Of a stretch of 12,647 nt of DNA, positions 1 to 7,692 are shown piece after piece. Under the pieces are notes generated by a model. It had not been told where the DNA came from, searched no databases, and was given only the letters and a program-made list of their open reading frames with translations. Within the stretch, counting starts at the first letter, position 1; the number at the start of each line of letters is the position of its first letter. The stretch is from assembly GCA_948960675.1 (NCBI GenBank), contig CARDPF010000067.1:1-12647 (forward strand). Direction: 5' to 3'. The position numbers and the translations under genes are program-made. This stretch comes from an uncultured Eisenbergiella sp. GTDB lineage: Bacteria; Bacillota; Clostridia; Lachnospirales; Lachnospiraceae.

Positions 1-1
1 G

Positions 2-1003
2 AAAGGGTATAAAAAATATTATAGCCGAAAAATTCTCTGGTATTTGCTTACATTATTTTTTGCCGTTATTTTGAATTTTGTACTTCCACGCCTGATGCCC
101 GGCGATCCGGTTGCTGCGATTGCCAGTCAGGCGGCGGACGGTATGATGGACGGACAGGCAATCCAAAAGATTTATAATGAATATATGGAAAAATTCGGGG
201 TCAATGAGCCGATGCCGGTGCAGTTTGTAAAATGGGCGAAAGCGGCTTTATGCGGGGATTTCGGTCTGTCTTTTGGACAGTACCCAAGACCCGTTGCGGA
301 TATTATCAAAGCGTCCATGGGATGGACGCTGGCGCTGCAGCTTCCGGCCATTCTATTGGGCTGGTTTTTGGGGAACCTTCTGGGCGCCGTTGCGGCTTAT
401 ATGAAAGGGATGGCGGACAAAGTGCTGCTTCCGGTATTTTTGTTTATCAGTAAAATTCCGGCTTTCGGCATGGCGGTCATCATGCTGACGATATTTGGTA
501 TCCGGCTTGGCTGGGCGCCCACAAGCGGAGCCTATGGCTTTGACCTGATTCCCTCCTTTAGCTGGACGTTTGTCAAATCCGTGATTGCCCATTACCAGCT
601 TCCGTTTTGGTCAATAGTGATTATCACGATAGGGGGACAGGCGATTGGCATGCGTTCCATGTCCATTTATGAACTGAATGCGGATTACGTGAAATACAGC
701 CGTTTTTTGGGGGTTAAGGACAGTAAAATTGTGGGATATGTATTCCGCAACGCGATGCTTCCCCAAATCACCGGTCTTGCGATGTCGCTGGGTACCATGA
801 TGGGCGGCGCGCTGGTATCCGAGATTATTTTCAGCTATCCGGGGCTTGGGACAACGATGATGAGGGCGATTAAAGGCAATGATTATCCGCTGCTTTCGGC
901 GTGTACGCTGATGATTACCATTATGGTGCTTTTTGCGAACCTGTTTGTGGAGATTATTTATGGCATAATTGATCCGCGCATCAAAGCAGCACAGCAGGAC
1001 TGA
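2..1003 (+). CDS. Opp/Dpp-type ABC transporter permease, DppB-like (5' end cut by window)
   Basis: This is a membrane permease subunit of an oligopeptide/oligosaccharide-type ABC importer. The frame is open to the left edge of the window, reading [14 protein letters not shown] before the TTG at 44, so the true start lies upstream and about 333 residues are visible. The first membrane segment runs into the motif [12 protein letters not shown], the usual N-terminal signature of DppB/OppB proteins. Several hydrophobic segments follow. The cytoplasmic EAA-type coupling loop lies at about 671-763, reading [20 protein letters not shown] and ending in NAMLP; it docks on the ATPases. The protein ends [10 protein letters not shown], a normal C terminus. 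The second permease starts 14 bases after the stop, so the two are cotranscribed. The family covers peptides and also beta-linked oligosaccharides; the linked beta-mannosidase favours a sugar substrate, which is inference. Confidence 0.93.
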   Translation, partial: KGYKKYYSRKILWYLLTLFFAVILNFVLPRLMPGDPVAAIASQAADGMMDGQAIQKIYNEYMEKFGVNEPMPVQFVKWAKAALCGDFGLSFGQYPRPVADIIKASMGWTLALQLPAILLGWFLGNLLGAVAAYMKGMADKVLLPVFLFISKIPAFGMAVIMLTIFGIRLGWAPTSGAYGFDLIPSFSWTFVKSVIAHYQLPFWSIVIITIGGQAIGMRSMSIYELNADYVKYSRFLGVKDSKIVGYVFRNAMLPQITGLAMSLGTMMGGALVSEIIFSYPGLGTTMMRAIKGNDYPLLSACTLMITIMVLFANLFVEIIYGIIDPRIKAAQQD

Positions 1004-1017
1004 GGGGAGGGACAGTC

Positions 1018-2265
1018 GTGAAACATACCTTAAAGAATATTTTTCATTCCCCTAAATTCGTGGCCGGGTTTGTGATTTTTTGCGGAATGCTTTTGTTTAC
1101 CGTACTTTACCCGCTGTTTGTCACTGCAGATCCGCTGGAGATGGTGGGGCAGGGCAACTTTTTTAAACCTGGAACCTATGTGTCCGTCAAGGATTCGGTA
1201 AATGCACCGTCCTACCGGCTCAACATTACGGTAAAAGACGGGAATCCGGACAGCCTCCTGACCGATGCGTACAAGGCGGATATGCAGGACTGGCTGGTGC
1301 GTTTTGGCGGCGTTTCGGAGGAAGAAATCCAGGCGGCGGCCGACGGAGGGCTGGTGGAATTGTGGCTGGAAAAGTATGACGCACAAACGGCACAGGAGGG
1401 TCTGCTTGCGACAAAAAAGAGACAGATTGCCCGGATGGACGGGGAAATCCGTAACCTGGCCGAAGATGTAGATCTGATTCTTGCAAAGGAAAACGAAAAC
1501 GGGGAACTGGAAGAAACCGCTACGGTCAATTCCGGCCAATATATTAATGTAAAAGATGTGGTCAACCAAAGAACCCTGCTGCTGGGAACGGACAATTTCG
1601 GGCGTGATGTGATGACGGAACTGGTGCAGGCAACTGGGACATCCCTGCGGATCGGCCTGATTGCCGGTGTGGTGGCGACCCTGATCGGCCTGACGCTTGG
1701 CCTTGTTTCCGGTTATGTGGGAGGCGCGGTGGATGATTTTATTATGTTTATCGCCAACCTGTTTACGGTTATTCCTTCGTTTGTCATGCTGATTCTGATT
1801 ACATATTCTATCGGACAGGCAGCGCGGGGGGTGACGCTGATTGCGGTAGTGATCGGATTTACCTCCTGGACATGGACCTGCCGTTCGGTACGTTCCCAGG
1901 TCATTTCCCTGCGGAACCGTGATCACGTGAATCTTTCCCGGCTGTCCGGGCACAGCATGCCCAGAATCGTGCTGACGGATATTCTTCCTTATGTGGCTTC
2001 CTATGTGGTCATGGCGCTGATTTTGCAGATTTCTTCCGGAATTCTGGCGGAAGCGCAGCTTTCCATGCTGGGGCTTGGACCGTCTACCACGTCCACGGCC
2101 ACGCTGGGGCAGATGATGAATTGGGCGACGATGTATGCGGCGCATTTAAATGGCGCGTGGTGGGCATATTTCCCTGTCGTTTTTGTGATTGCGATGATTT
2201 CATTTTCACTGAGCCTGATGAATATGGGGTTGGATCAGGTATTCAATCCTACACTTAGGGACTAG
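1018..2265 (+). CDS. Opp/Dpp-type ABC transporter permease, DppC-like, with large extracytoplasmic insert
   Basis: This is the second permease subunit, 415 residues. The GTG start at 1018 follows a GGGGAGGG ribosome binding site at a normal distance. Residues 13-36 form the first membrane segment. The family motif [10 protein letters not shown] is at 188-197, followed by the TM bundle, an EAA-type loop at about 289-325 ([20 protein letters not shown] onwards, ending ILP) and the C-terminal motif [14 protein letters not shown]. DppC/OppC proteins are usually near 300 residues, with the LGTD motif within the first 60-80. Here about 110 extra residues lie between TM1 and LGTD (about 45-175). This part is hydrophilic and charged, probably helical at 99-165, and should face outside the cell. 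It may help dock the solute-binding protein (inference). The first ATPase starts 11 bases downstream. Confidence 0.93.
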   Translation: MKHTLKNIFHSPKFVAGFVIFCGMLLFTVLYPLFVTADPLEMVGQGNFFKPGTYVSVKDSVNAPSYRLNITVKDGNPDSLLTDAYKADMQDWLVRFGGVSEEEIQAAADGGLVELWLEKYDAQTAQEGLLATKKRQIARMDGEIRNLAEDVDLILAKENENGELEETATVNSGQYINVKDVVNQRTLLLGTDNFGRDVMTELVQATGTSLRIGLIAGVVATLIGLTLGLVSGYVGGAVDDFIMFIANLFTVIPSFVMLILITYSIGQAARGVTLIAVVIGFTSWTWTCRSVRSQVISLRNRDHVNLSRLSGHSMPRIVLTDILPYVASYVVMALILQISSGILAEAQLSMLGLGPSTTSTATLGQMMNWATMYAAHLNGAWWAYFPVVFVIAMISFSLSLMNMGLDQVFNPTLRD

Positions 2266-2276
2266 GAGGGGCTGCA

Positions 2277-3284
2277 ATGGGAAAAGTAATGCTTGCAGTA
2301 AAAAATCTAAAAACAAAGTATGTGACCCGGCTGCAGGAGGATGTATACGCAGTGGACGGCGTTTCCCTCCAAATTGAGGAGGGAAAGTCCCTGGGGGTGG
2401 CCGGGGAATCCGGCTGCGGGAAATCAACGCTGGCATTGTCTTTGATGGGGTATTATTTTCCGCCGCTTTCCTATATCGGCGGCGACATTGTCATCGACGG
2501 AAAAAATATTTCCGGCATGAAACCGGACGAAGTCCGCAAAAACATCCTTGGAAGGGAGATTGCTTATATCCCGCAGGCGGCCATGAACGCCCTCAACCCG
2601 ACCCGGAAGGTGATCCGGTTTATTGAGGATGTTTTGCATGCCCACGATCCGAAGATGGCAAAAAAGGATATTTATGATTTGGCAAGGGAGCGGTTCGGGG
2701 TTCTGGGGCTGCCGGAGGAGGTTTTGGAAAAATATGCGGTGGAGTTGTCCGGCGGCATGAAGCAGCGGACGGTTATTGCCATCTCCACCATTCTTTCCCC
2801 CAAGGTATTGATTGCGGACGAACCTTCCTCTGCGCTGGACGTTACCAGCCAGAAAATGGTCATCCGCATGATGCGGGATCTGATGGAAAAGGGATATATC
2901 AGAAGCATGCTTTTTATAACCCATGAACTTCCGCTTTTATATAATGTGACGGATGATATCATGGTGATGTATGCGGGACAGATCATAGAGCGGGGAACGG
3001 CAAAGGAAATGGTATTTGATCCGCTGCATCCGTATACCAAAGGACTGATGGGATCCATTATCGTTCCGGAGGAAGGCGTCCGGGAAACAAAGCTTGCGGC
3101 AATACCGGGAACGCCCCCGAATTTAAAACATCCACCGTCGGGCTGCCGGTTTGCGTCCCGGTGCAAATATGCGGCGCCGGCATGCATGGGAATGGAGATT
3201 CCCGACATCGAAATGCCAAACGGGCGGATGTACCGGTGCCTGATGTCTGAAAGAAAGATCAGGGAGGTGTATCAAAATGGGTGA
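2277..3284 (+). CDS. Opp/Dpp-type ABC transporter ATPase, DppD-like
   Basis: This is the first nucleotide-binding subunit, 335 residues, which hydrolyses ATP to drive import. Its ATG follows AGGAGGGG just after the permease stop. Visible motifs are Walker [10 protein letters not shown] at 43-51, Q-loop glutamine 100 in [12 protein letters not shown], signature LSGGMKQR at 157-164, Walker [13 protein letters not shown] at 177-188, and switch histidine 216 in FITHE. The C-terminal oligopeptide-transporter extension begins near [11 protein letters not shown] (251-261) and carries the proline-rich [15 protein letters not shown]. Cysteines 290, 296, 303 and 321 match the C-terminal cluster that binds a [4Fe-4S] centre in characterised OppD/DppD proteins. 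The last 8 bases overlap the next ATPase gene, which points to translational coupling. Family assignment is firm; substrate is not shown by this subunit. Confidence 0.95.
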   Translation: MGKVMLAVKNLKTKYVTRLQEDVYAVDGVSLQIEEGKSLGVAGESGCGKSTLALSLMGYYFPPLSYIGGDIVIDGKNISGMKPDEVRKNILGREIAYIPQAAMNALNPTRKVIRFIEDVLHAHDPKMAKKDIYDLARERFGVLGLPEEVLEKYAVELSGGMKQRTVIAISTILSPKVLIADEPSSALDVTSQKMVIRMMRDLMEKGYIRSMLFITHELPLLYNVTDDIMVMYAGQIIERGTAKEMVFDPLHPYTKGLMGSIIVPEEGVRETKLAAIPGTPPNLKHPPSGCRFASRCKYAAPACMGMEIPDIEMPNGRMYRCLMSERKIREVYQNG

Positions 3285-4089
3285 TAACAGGGCGGAGTGT
3301 CTGCGTGGAAAAGGCGTTACCAAGGTATTTGGGATGGGAAACAAAAAGACGGTTGCGGTGGATCATGTGGATTTTGATTTCAGGGAAGGGGAAATTGTTT
3401 CGATTGTCGGGGAGTCGGGAAGCGGGAAAACTACCTTATCGAAAATGCTGCTGGGTCTGACAGGCGTAACGGAGGGCGAAATTTTTTTTCAGGGCAGGCG
3501 CAGGGATATTGGCAGCACCAAAAAAAAGCGGGAGTACTGGAAAGGAATTCAGGCGATTTTTCAGGATCCGTTTTCTTCTTACAATATGTTTGGCAAAATT
3601 GACACGGTGCTTTTGGACTGTATCAGGATGCGCCATAAAGGGAAGCTGCCTTATGAAGAAAAATTTAAAATGATGGAGGAGGCCTGCCGGTTTGTCAATT
3701 TGGAATTTAAAGAGCTTACCAATAAATATCCTTTTGAACTTTCGGGAGGTCAGATGCAGCGGCTGATGATTGCCAGGATTTTTTTATTAAAGCCTAAAAT
3801 CCTGTTAGCGGACGAACCCACGTCCATGATTGATGCCTGTTCCAGATCCACCATTTTGGACATGCTGCTGAAACTGCGGGATGAGGTCAAAATGACGGTA
3901 ATTTTCATCACCCATGACATCGGTTTGGCCTATTACATTTCTGATAAGGTTTATATCATGGAGCGGGGAAGGTTTGTGGAGTCCGGGTCGGCTCAGGACT
4001 GTATTTTACATCCCAAGGCGGCGTATACCAGACGTCTGATCAGTGATGTTCCCAAGATTTACGAGGAATGGGATCTGAGTACGGTGTAA
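3277..4089 (+). CDS. Opp/Dpp-type ABC transporter ATPase, DppF-like
   Basis: This is the second nucleotide-binding subunit, 270 residues. It starts inside the end of the previous gene, with its ribosome binding site GGGAGGTG within that coding sequence. Motifs are Walker [10 protein letters not shown] at 45-53, Q-loop Q96 in [10 protein letters not shown], signature LSGGQMQR at 155-162, Walker [13 protein letters not shown] at 175-186, and switch histidine 213 in FITHD. It is shorter than most DppF proteins, which often exceed 300 residues. It lacks the long C-terminal extension and the cysteine cluster, and ends soon after [15 protein letters not shown]. It should pair with the DppD-like subunit to form a heterodimeric ATPase under the two permeases. 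The Walker B end reads SMIDACSR instead of the common SALDVSxQ, a mild D-loop variation. Confidence 0.94.
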   Translation: MGDNRAECLRGKGVTKVFGMGNKKTVAVDHVDFDFREGEIVSIVGESGSGKTTLSKMLLGLTGVTEGEIFFQGRRRDIGSTKKKREYWKGIQAIFQDPFSSYNMFGKIDTVLLDCIRMRHKGKLPYEEKFKMMEEACRFVNLEFKELTNKYPFELSGGQMQRLMIARIFLLKPKILLADEPTSMIDACSRSTILDMLLKLRDEVKMTVIFITHDIGLAYYISDKVYIMERGRFVESGSAQDCILHPKAAYTRRLISDVPKIYEEWDLSTV

Positions 4090-4091
4090 AG

Positions 4092-4109
4092 CTGCCTGCA
4101 AAAAGGCAG
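4092..4109 (+). other. Small intercistronic hairpin between ATPase 2 and beta-mannosidase
   Basis: CTGCCT at 4092-4097 pairs with AGGCAG at 4104-4109 around a 6-base loop, in the 36-base gap between the two genes and just before the GGAAAGG ribosome binding site. There is no T-run, so it is not a terminator. It could protect mRNA ends or tune expression of the hydrolase relative to the transporter. A 6-bp stem can arise by chance. Confidence 0.3.
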
Positions 4110-4125
4110 GGAAAGGAAAACAAGG

Positions 4126-6570
4126 ATGGTAAGACAAAGCTTAAACGGTGCATGGCGGATGCGGCGCGCAGGGGAAGGGGGTTTTTGGGATGCAGTGGTG
4201 CCAGGATCCGTCTATGCGGATTTACTGCGCAACGGACAGATGGAGGATCCGTTTTTTAAGGATAATGAAATCGACGCGCTAAAGCGGATGGACGAGGATT
4301 ATGAATATGTACGCACCTTTGCGTGCGAACCCACAATGACAGGCTGCTGCCGCCAGCTTCTTCGTCTGGAAGGGGTAGATACGGTAGCGGATATTTATCT
4401 GAACGGGGCGCTGTTGGGATCACCGGACAATATGCACCGTACTTGGGAGTATGATGTGACAGGAAAACTGCAGGATGCGGAAAACGAACTGCGAATTTTG
4501 TTTCATTCACCTACAAAGTATATTGCAAAAGCTTATCAGGTCAGCCAAACCCACGGAAGTTCCCATGCGCTGGAGGGATTTGTCAATCTGCGCAAAGCGC
4601 ACAGTATGTTCGGGTGGGACTGGGGTGCTCATCTGCCCGACGCGGGGCTGTTCCGTCCGGTGACGCTTTTGGGAATTGATAAGGCCAGAATTGAAAGCGT
4701 TTATGTGACGCAGGAGCATAAACCTGACTGGGTGGCGCTTGGGTTTGAAGTGGAAATAGAAAAATGGGACATGCATGCGGCAGGATTGTACTATGAGGTA
4801 CGGCTGACGGCACCGGACGGGAGTGTTCGGATTTTTGGGGACAGCCCTAAGGAATGCAGGATTGCTGACCCGGCACTTTGGTGGCCCAACGGATATGGGG
4901 AACAAAATTTATACCGGGTCGAAGTGACATTGTATGGGGACGGGAGGGTTTTGGACTGCTGGAACCGGAGAATCGGACTGCGAACCGTGACGGTAGACCG
5001 TTCCCAGATTGAGTGGGGGGAAAATTTTGCGATCCGCGTTAACGGTATTGATATTTTTGCGATGGGAGCGAATTACATCCCGGAGGATCATTTGCTTACC
5101 AGGGTGACGCCGGGAACGACCCGGAGGCTTTTGGAAAAAGCAAAGTGGGCAAATTTTAACACGATCCGCGTGTGGGGCGGAGGATATTATCCGGAGGACT
5201 GGTTCTATGATAGCTGTGACGAACTGGGGCTGGTGGTTTGGCAGGATTTCATGTTTGCCTGTGCGGCCTATGACCTGACTACAGCTTTTGAGGAAAACAT
5301 TCGGGCGGAATTTGTGGATAATATTAAGAGACTGCGCCACCATGCAAGTCTGGGACTGTGGTGCGGCAACAATGAAATTGAAATCGGTGTTGCCACAAAA
5401 GCATACTGGCTGACAAAGCACAGAGAGGTGCGGGATTACTGCCTGATTTTTGAGCGCATCCTTCCGGAAACGGTGCAAAAATATGATCCGCAGACCTTTT
5501 ACTGGCCCTCCAGCCCTTCTTCAGGCGGAAGCCTGGATAACCCCTCCGATGAGGAACGCGGGGATGTCCACTATTGGCAAGTATGGCATGGGGATAAACC
5601 TTTTTGTGAATACAGAAATCATTATTTCCGTTTCCTTTCCGAATATGGTTTCCAGTCGTTTCCCTCTGTCAGGACGCTGGAGACGATTACGGACGACCCG
5701 TCGGATTTCAACATTTTCGGCTATGTGATGGAGAAGCACCAGAGAAATGGAAAAGCAAACGGAAAGATTATGAACTATATGCAGCAGACTTACCGGTATC
5801 CGGGAAGCTTTGAGATCCTGCTGTATGCGTCCCAGCTTCTGCAGGCGGATGCCGTCCGCTATGCGGTGGAACATTTCCGCAGAAACCGGGGACGGTGTAT
5901 GGGAAGCCTATACTGGCAGTTGAACGATTGCTGGCCGGTGGCCTCCTGGTCTTCTGTGGACTACTGCGGACGTCTCAAGGCGCTGCATTATTATGCAAAA
6001 CGGTTTTATGCGCCCCTGATGATTTCCTGCGAGGAAAAAGGAATGATGGGAACCAAAACCGTGTTTAACGAGCAGCATTTTGATGAGTTTGAAAAATCCA
6101 TCCGGCTGAATGTGGCAAACGAGACGCTGTGCGGGGAATCGGTGACGGTGCGCTGGGCATTGCGCAATCCCCGGGCGGAGATTTTGCAGGAAGGGCGGCA
6201 GGATATATCGGTTCCGGCACTGGGCAGTGTATGGTTGGAAAAAATCGAATTTCCGGAGGCGGATATCCGCTCCCATTATGTCAGCTATGAACTGGAAAAG
6301 GACGGCATCGTGATTTCCTGCGGAAGCGTAAACTTTTCTTATCCGAAGTATTTTCGTTATGAAGATCCAAAACTTACCTTGTATGTGGACAAAGACGAGA
6401 TTGTGGTCACCGCAAGGGCATATGCAAAAAGTGTGGAAATTCTGAATGAGAAGGAGGATTTGATTCTTTCCGACAATTATTTTGACATGAATGCGGGCAC
6501 GAAACGGGTAAAGATCGAAAGCGGGAATCCGGACCGGCTCAGGATCAGAAGCGTATACGATATCCGGTAA
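4126..6570 (+). CDS. GH2 beta-mannosidase, cytoplasmic
   Basis: This glycoside hydrolase family 2 enzyme, 814 residues, should release mannose from the non-reducing end of beta-mannosides. The ATG at 4126 follows GGAAAGG at a normal distance. There is no signal peptide, so it acts in the cytoplasm on sugar brought in by the upstream transporter. The N-terminal beta domain carries RKAHSMFGWDWG at 156-167, typical of beta-mannosidases. Then come WWPNGYG at about 252-258, an Ig-like domain, and a TIM barrel from about 300 to 640 beginning NGIDIFAMGANYIPED. The acid/base is Glu417 in WCGNNEIE and the nucleophile is Glu506 in SEYGFQSFPS; both match the family pattern. The motif GSLYWQLNDCWPVASWSS is also typical. 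Length fits the family's 800-900 residues. Other GH2 activities such as beta-galactosidase or glucuronidase fit the motifs less well. The exact substrate (mannobiose, glucomannan fragment or N-glycan core) is unknown. Confidence 0.92.
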   Translation: MVRQSLNGAWRMRRAGEGGFWDAVVPGSVYADLLRNGQMEDPFFKDNEIDALKRMDEDYEYVRTFACEPTMTGCCRQLLRLEGVDTVADIYLNGALLGSPDNMHRTWEYDVTGKLQDAENELRILFHSPTKYIAKAYQVSQTHGSSHALEGFVNLRKAHSMFGWDWGAHLPDAGLFRPVTLLGIDKARIESVYVTQEHKPDWVALGFEVEIEKWDMHAAGLYYEVRLTAPDGSVRIFGDSPKECRIADPALWWPNGYGEQNLYRVEVTLYGDGRVLDCWNRRIGLRTVTVDRSQIEWGENFAIRVNGIDIFAMGANYIPEDHLLTRVTPGTTRRLLEKAKWANFNTIRVWGGGYYPEDWFYDSCDELGLVVWQDFMFACAAYDLTTAFEENIRAEFVDNIKRLRHHASLGLWCGNNEIEIGVATKAYWLTKHREVRDYCLIFERILPETVQKYDPQTFYWPSSPSSGGSLDNPSDEERGDVHYWQVWHGDKPFCEYRNHYFRFLSEYGFQSFPSVRTLETITDDPSDFNIFGYVMEKHQRNGKANGKIMNYMQQTYRYPGSFEILLYASQLLQADAVRYAVEHFRRNRGRCMGSLYWQLNDCWPVASWSSVDYCGRLKALHYYAKRFYAPLMISCEEKGMMGTKTVFNEQHFDEFEKSIRLNVANETLCGESVTVRWALRNPRAEILQEGRQDISVPALGSVWLEKIEFPEADIRSHYVSYELEKDGIVISCGSVNFSYPKYFRYEDPKLTLYVDKDEIVVTARAYAKSVEILNEKEDLILSDNYFDMNAGTKRVKIESGNPDRLRIRSVYDIR

Positions 6571-6600
6571 GGAAATCCGGAGCAGGATTATGGGTATATA

Positions 6601-6695
6601 AAAAGGCTGTCGGGTCAGACAGGAACATTTCGTCCGAAAGATCCGGGTATATGGGGTTTTGCGGACGAAGTATTCCGATCTGTCGGCAGCCTTTT
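6601..6695. terminator. Long imperfect hairpin, likely terminator between convergent genes
   Basis: AAAAGGCTG at 6601-6609 pairs with CAGCCTTTT at 6687-6695. Pairing continues inward through TCGG/TGTCG with G-U pairs, then GACAG (6618-6622) with CTGTC (6680-6684), and CGTCCG (6631-6636) with CGGACG (6662-6667). A-run, GC stem and T-run in mirror order is the usual form of a two-way terminator. It lies 30 bases after the beta-mannosidase stop and 45 bases beyond the repressor stop. The span is longer than that of a standard intrinsic terminator, so efficiency is uncertain. Confidence 0.55.
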
Positions 6696-6739
6696 GCCGG
6701 GCAAATGGAAAGCCATCTCTTCGCATGGCAAAAGGCTGC
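6686..6739. repeat. Perfect 13-bp inverted repeat overlapping the hairpin arm
   Basis: GCAGCCTTTTGCC at 6686-6698 is the exact reverse complement of GGCAAAAGGCTGC at 6727-6739, with a 28-base loop. The left arm shares its bases with the 3' arm of the larger hairpin at 6601-6695, so the two stems are mutually exclusive. The right arm ends one base before the repressor stop codon, so this stem is the first structure met by transcripts leaving the repressor gene. Confidence 0.7.
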
Positions 6740-6740
6740 T

Positions 6741-7511
6741 TTAAACGGGAAGTACGCAAGTCCGGCTTCGCTCCAGCAGGATAACATTTTCATCGGGAAA
6801 GGCATAATTGGTGATTACATAGTCAAAGTCCGTCACCGGCGCGATGGTAAAAATGCCATTATGGTTAAATTTGCTTTGGTCGCAGGCAAGGATTCTGATG
6901 GAGGAAACAGAAAGAATCTTCTGCTTGTTAATTGCTTTTTCTTCGGACGGGGTGGAGAGGAACAAACGGCTGTTGATGGACTGTACACCCAAAATACAGA
7001 CATCAATGTTGAGGCTTTTGACAAAAGCGTCGCTCTGCTGACCAACCACACAGCCGGTCTCTTTCTGGATACGGCCGCCGCAGATAAATACGGTGTGGGA
7101 GGAGTCGAACAATTCGGAAGCGATTTTGAGATCGTTTGTAAAAATGGACAGTTCCTTGAACTGCTGTTTGATCAGGAGGGCAATCTGATAGGTAGTGGTT
7201 CCCGCATCCAAAAAAATGCTGTTCAAATGGGGCAGGGTATTGAGCAGGAGCGCTGTCCTCTGCGCAATTTGCTGCTTTACGGCATAATTTTGTGTTTGTT
7301 TGGTCGCGTAAAGTTCCTCTGAGGGCAGGAAATCAGACGGGATTGCGCCGCCATGTGTCCGGTTGATCAATCCCGCTTTTTCCAGAAAGGTAAGGTCACG
7401 GCGGATGGTCATGGTAGAAACCTGAAACTGGTGCGCCAATTCTTCCACAGATGCGCCGCCATGGTCTTGAATTGTCTGAAAAATTTGTTCTGCTCTTTTT
7501 TCTTTAAACAT
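6741..7511 (-). CDS. DeoR/GlpR-family transcriptional repressor
   Basis: This 256-residue DNA-binding regulator of sugar metabolism reads leftward. I chose the ATG at 7511 because AAGGA lies 9 bases before it, the extended -10 promoter lies upstream, and the protein then begins MFKEKRAEQIFQTIQDHG, the family's normal N terminus. A longer frame to 7694 would cross that promoter. The winged helix-turn-helix spans about 6-56, with the DeoR signature STMTIRRDLTFLEKAG at 32-47 and RTHGGA at 51-56. The C-terminal DeoRC sensor has LDAGTTT at 101-107, TND at 125-127, GGR at 145-147 and ACDQSKF at 209-215, which in this family form a pocket for phosphorylated sugars. It is divergent from the pdxA-like/GH3 operon and convergent with the beta-mannosidase. 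Control of the divergent operon is likely; control of the transporter operon is possible. Confidence 0.94.
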   Translation of the reverse strand: MFKEKRAEQIFQTIQDHGGASVEELAHQFQVSTMTIRRDLTFLEKAGLINRTHGGAIPSDFLPSEELYATKQTQNYAVKQQIAQRTALLLNTLPHLNSIFLDAGTTTYQIALLIKQQFKELSIFTNDLKIASELFDSSHTVFICGGRIQKETGCVVGQQSDAFVKSLNIDVCILGVQSINSRLFLSTPSEEKAINKQKILSVSSIRILACDQSKFNHNGIFTIAPVTDFDYVITNYAFPDENVILLERSRTCVLPV

Positions 7512-7548
7512 AGTTTTTTGTTCCTTATTCTGCGTCCTTAATAAATTT

Positions 7549-7557
7549 AGTATAACA
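7549..7557 (-). promoter_or_regulatory. Extended -10 promoter for the DeoR-family gene
   Basis: On the - strand the sequence reads TGTTATACT, a -10 hexamer TATACT (7549-7554) with the TGn extension. No good -35 is seen at 17 bases (TTTCAC), which is common for extended -10 promoters. The predicted start near 7542 gives a leader of about 30 bases holding the AAGGA ribosome binding site. Confidence 0.6.
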
Positions 7558-7564
7558 TATTTTT

Positions 7565-7586
7565 CCAAAAAGTGAAAGTTTTTTGG
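7565..7586. promoter_or_regulatory. Inverted repeat beside the repressor promoter, possible operator
   Basis: CCAAAAA at 7565-7571 is matched by TTTTTGG at 7580-7586 around 8 bases. It covers the -35 region of the repressor promoter and could serve autoregulation. It differs from the AAAGAAC direct repeats nearby, and the AT-rich arms may be chance. Confidence 0.35.
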
Positions 7587-7608
7587 AGAACAAAACATAT
7601 AATAACAC

Positions 7609-7668
7609 AAAGAAACAAATAAGTATTGAAAAAGAACGAAAAAAGAACTATAATAAACATAAAAGAAC
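7609..7668 (+). promoter_or_regulatory. AAAGAAC direct repeats, candidate DeoR-family operator
   Basis: Three exact copies of AAAGAAC begin at 7631, 7642 and 7662, with a looser copy AAAGAAAC at 7609. The steps are 22, 11 and 20 bases, so the sites fall close to the same face of the helix. Two copies lie between the -35 and -10 of the promoter and one lies just after the predicted start. Direct repeats at about one- or two-turn spacing are common for DeoR-family repressors, and this placement would block RNA polymerase. The region is A-rich, so some repetition is expected by chance. Confidence 0.55.
7626..7654 (+). promoter_or_regulatory. Sigma-A promoter for the pdxA-like/GH3 operon
   Basis: TTGAAA at 7626-7631 and TATAAT at 7649-7654 are separated by exactly 17 bases, close to the vegetative consensus. 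Transcription should begin near 7661, giving a leader of about 32 bases with the ribosome binding site AGAAAGGA at 7677-7684 before the ATG at 7693. A promoter this strong next to a repressor gene implies tight control. Confidence 0.82.
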
Positions 7669-7692
7669 ATTTGATCAGAAAGGAAAACGGAC

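Noticed and set aside
1030..2145. Long open frame on the - strand (371 codons) opposite permease 2
   Set aside because: It is antisense to a clear permease gene, its translation is rich in R, H, Q and P with no recognisable domain, and it arises from codon bias of the real gene.
5908..6759. Open frame on the - strand (283 codons) covering the end of the beta-mannosidase and the intergenic region
   Set aside because: It lies mostly antisense to the GH2 coding region, and the convergent hairpin lies inside it.
6651..7322. Open frame on the + strand (223 codons) opposite the repressor
   Set aside because: It is antisense to the DeoR-family gene, which has full family motifs; this frame has none.
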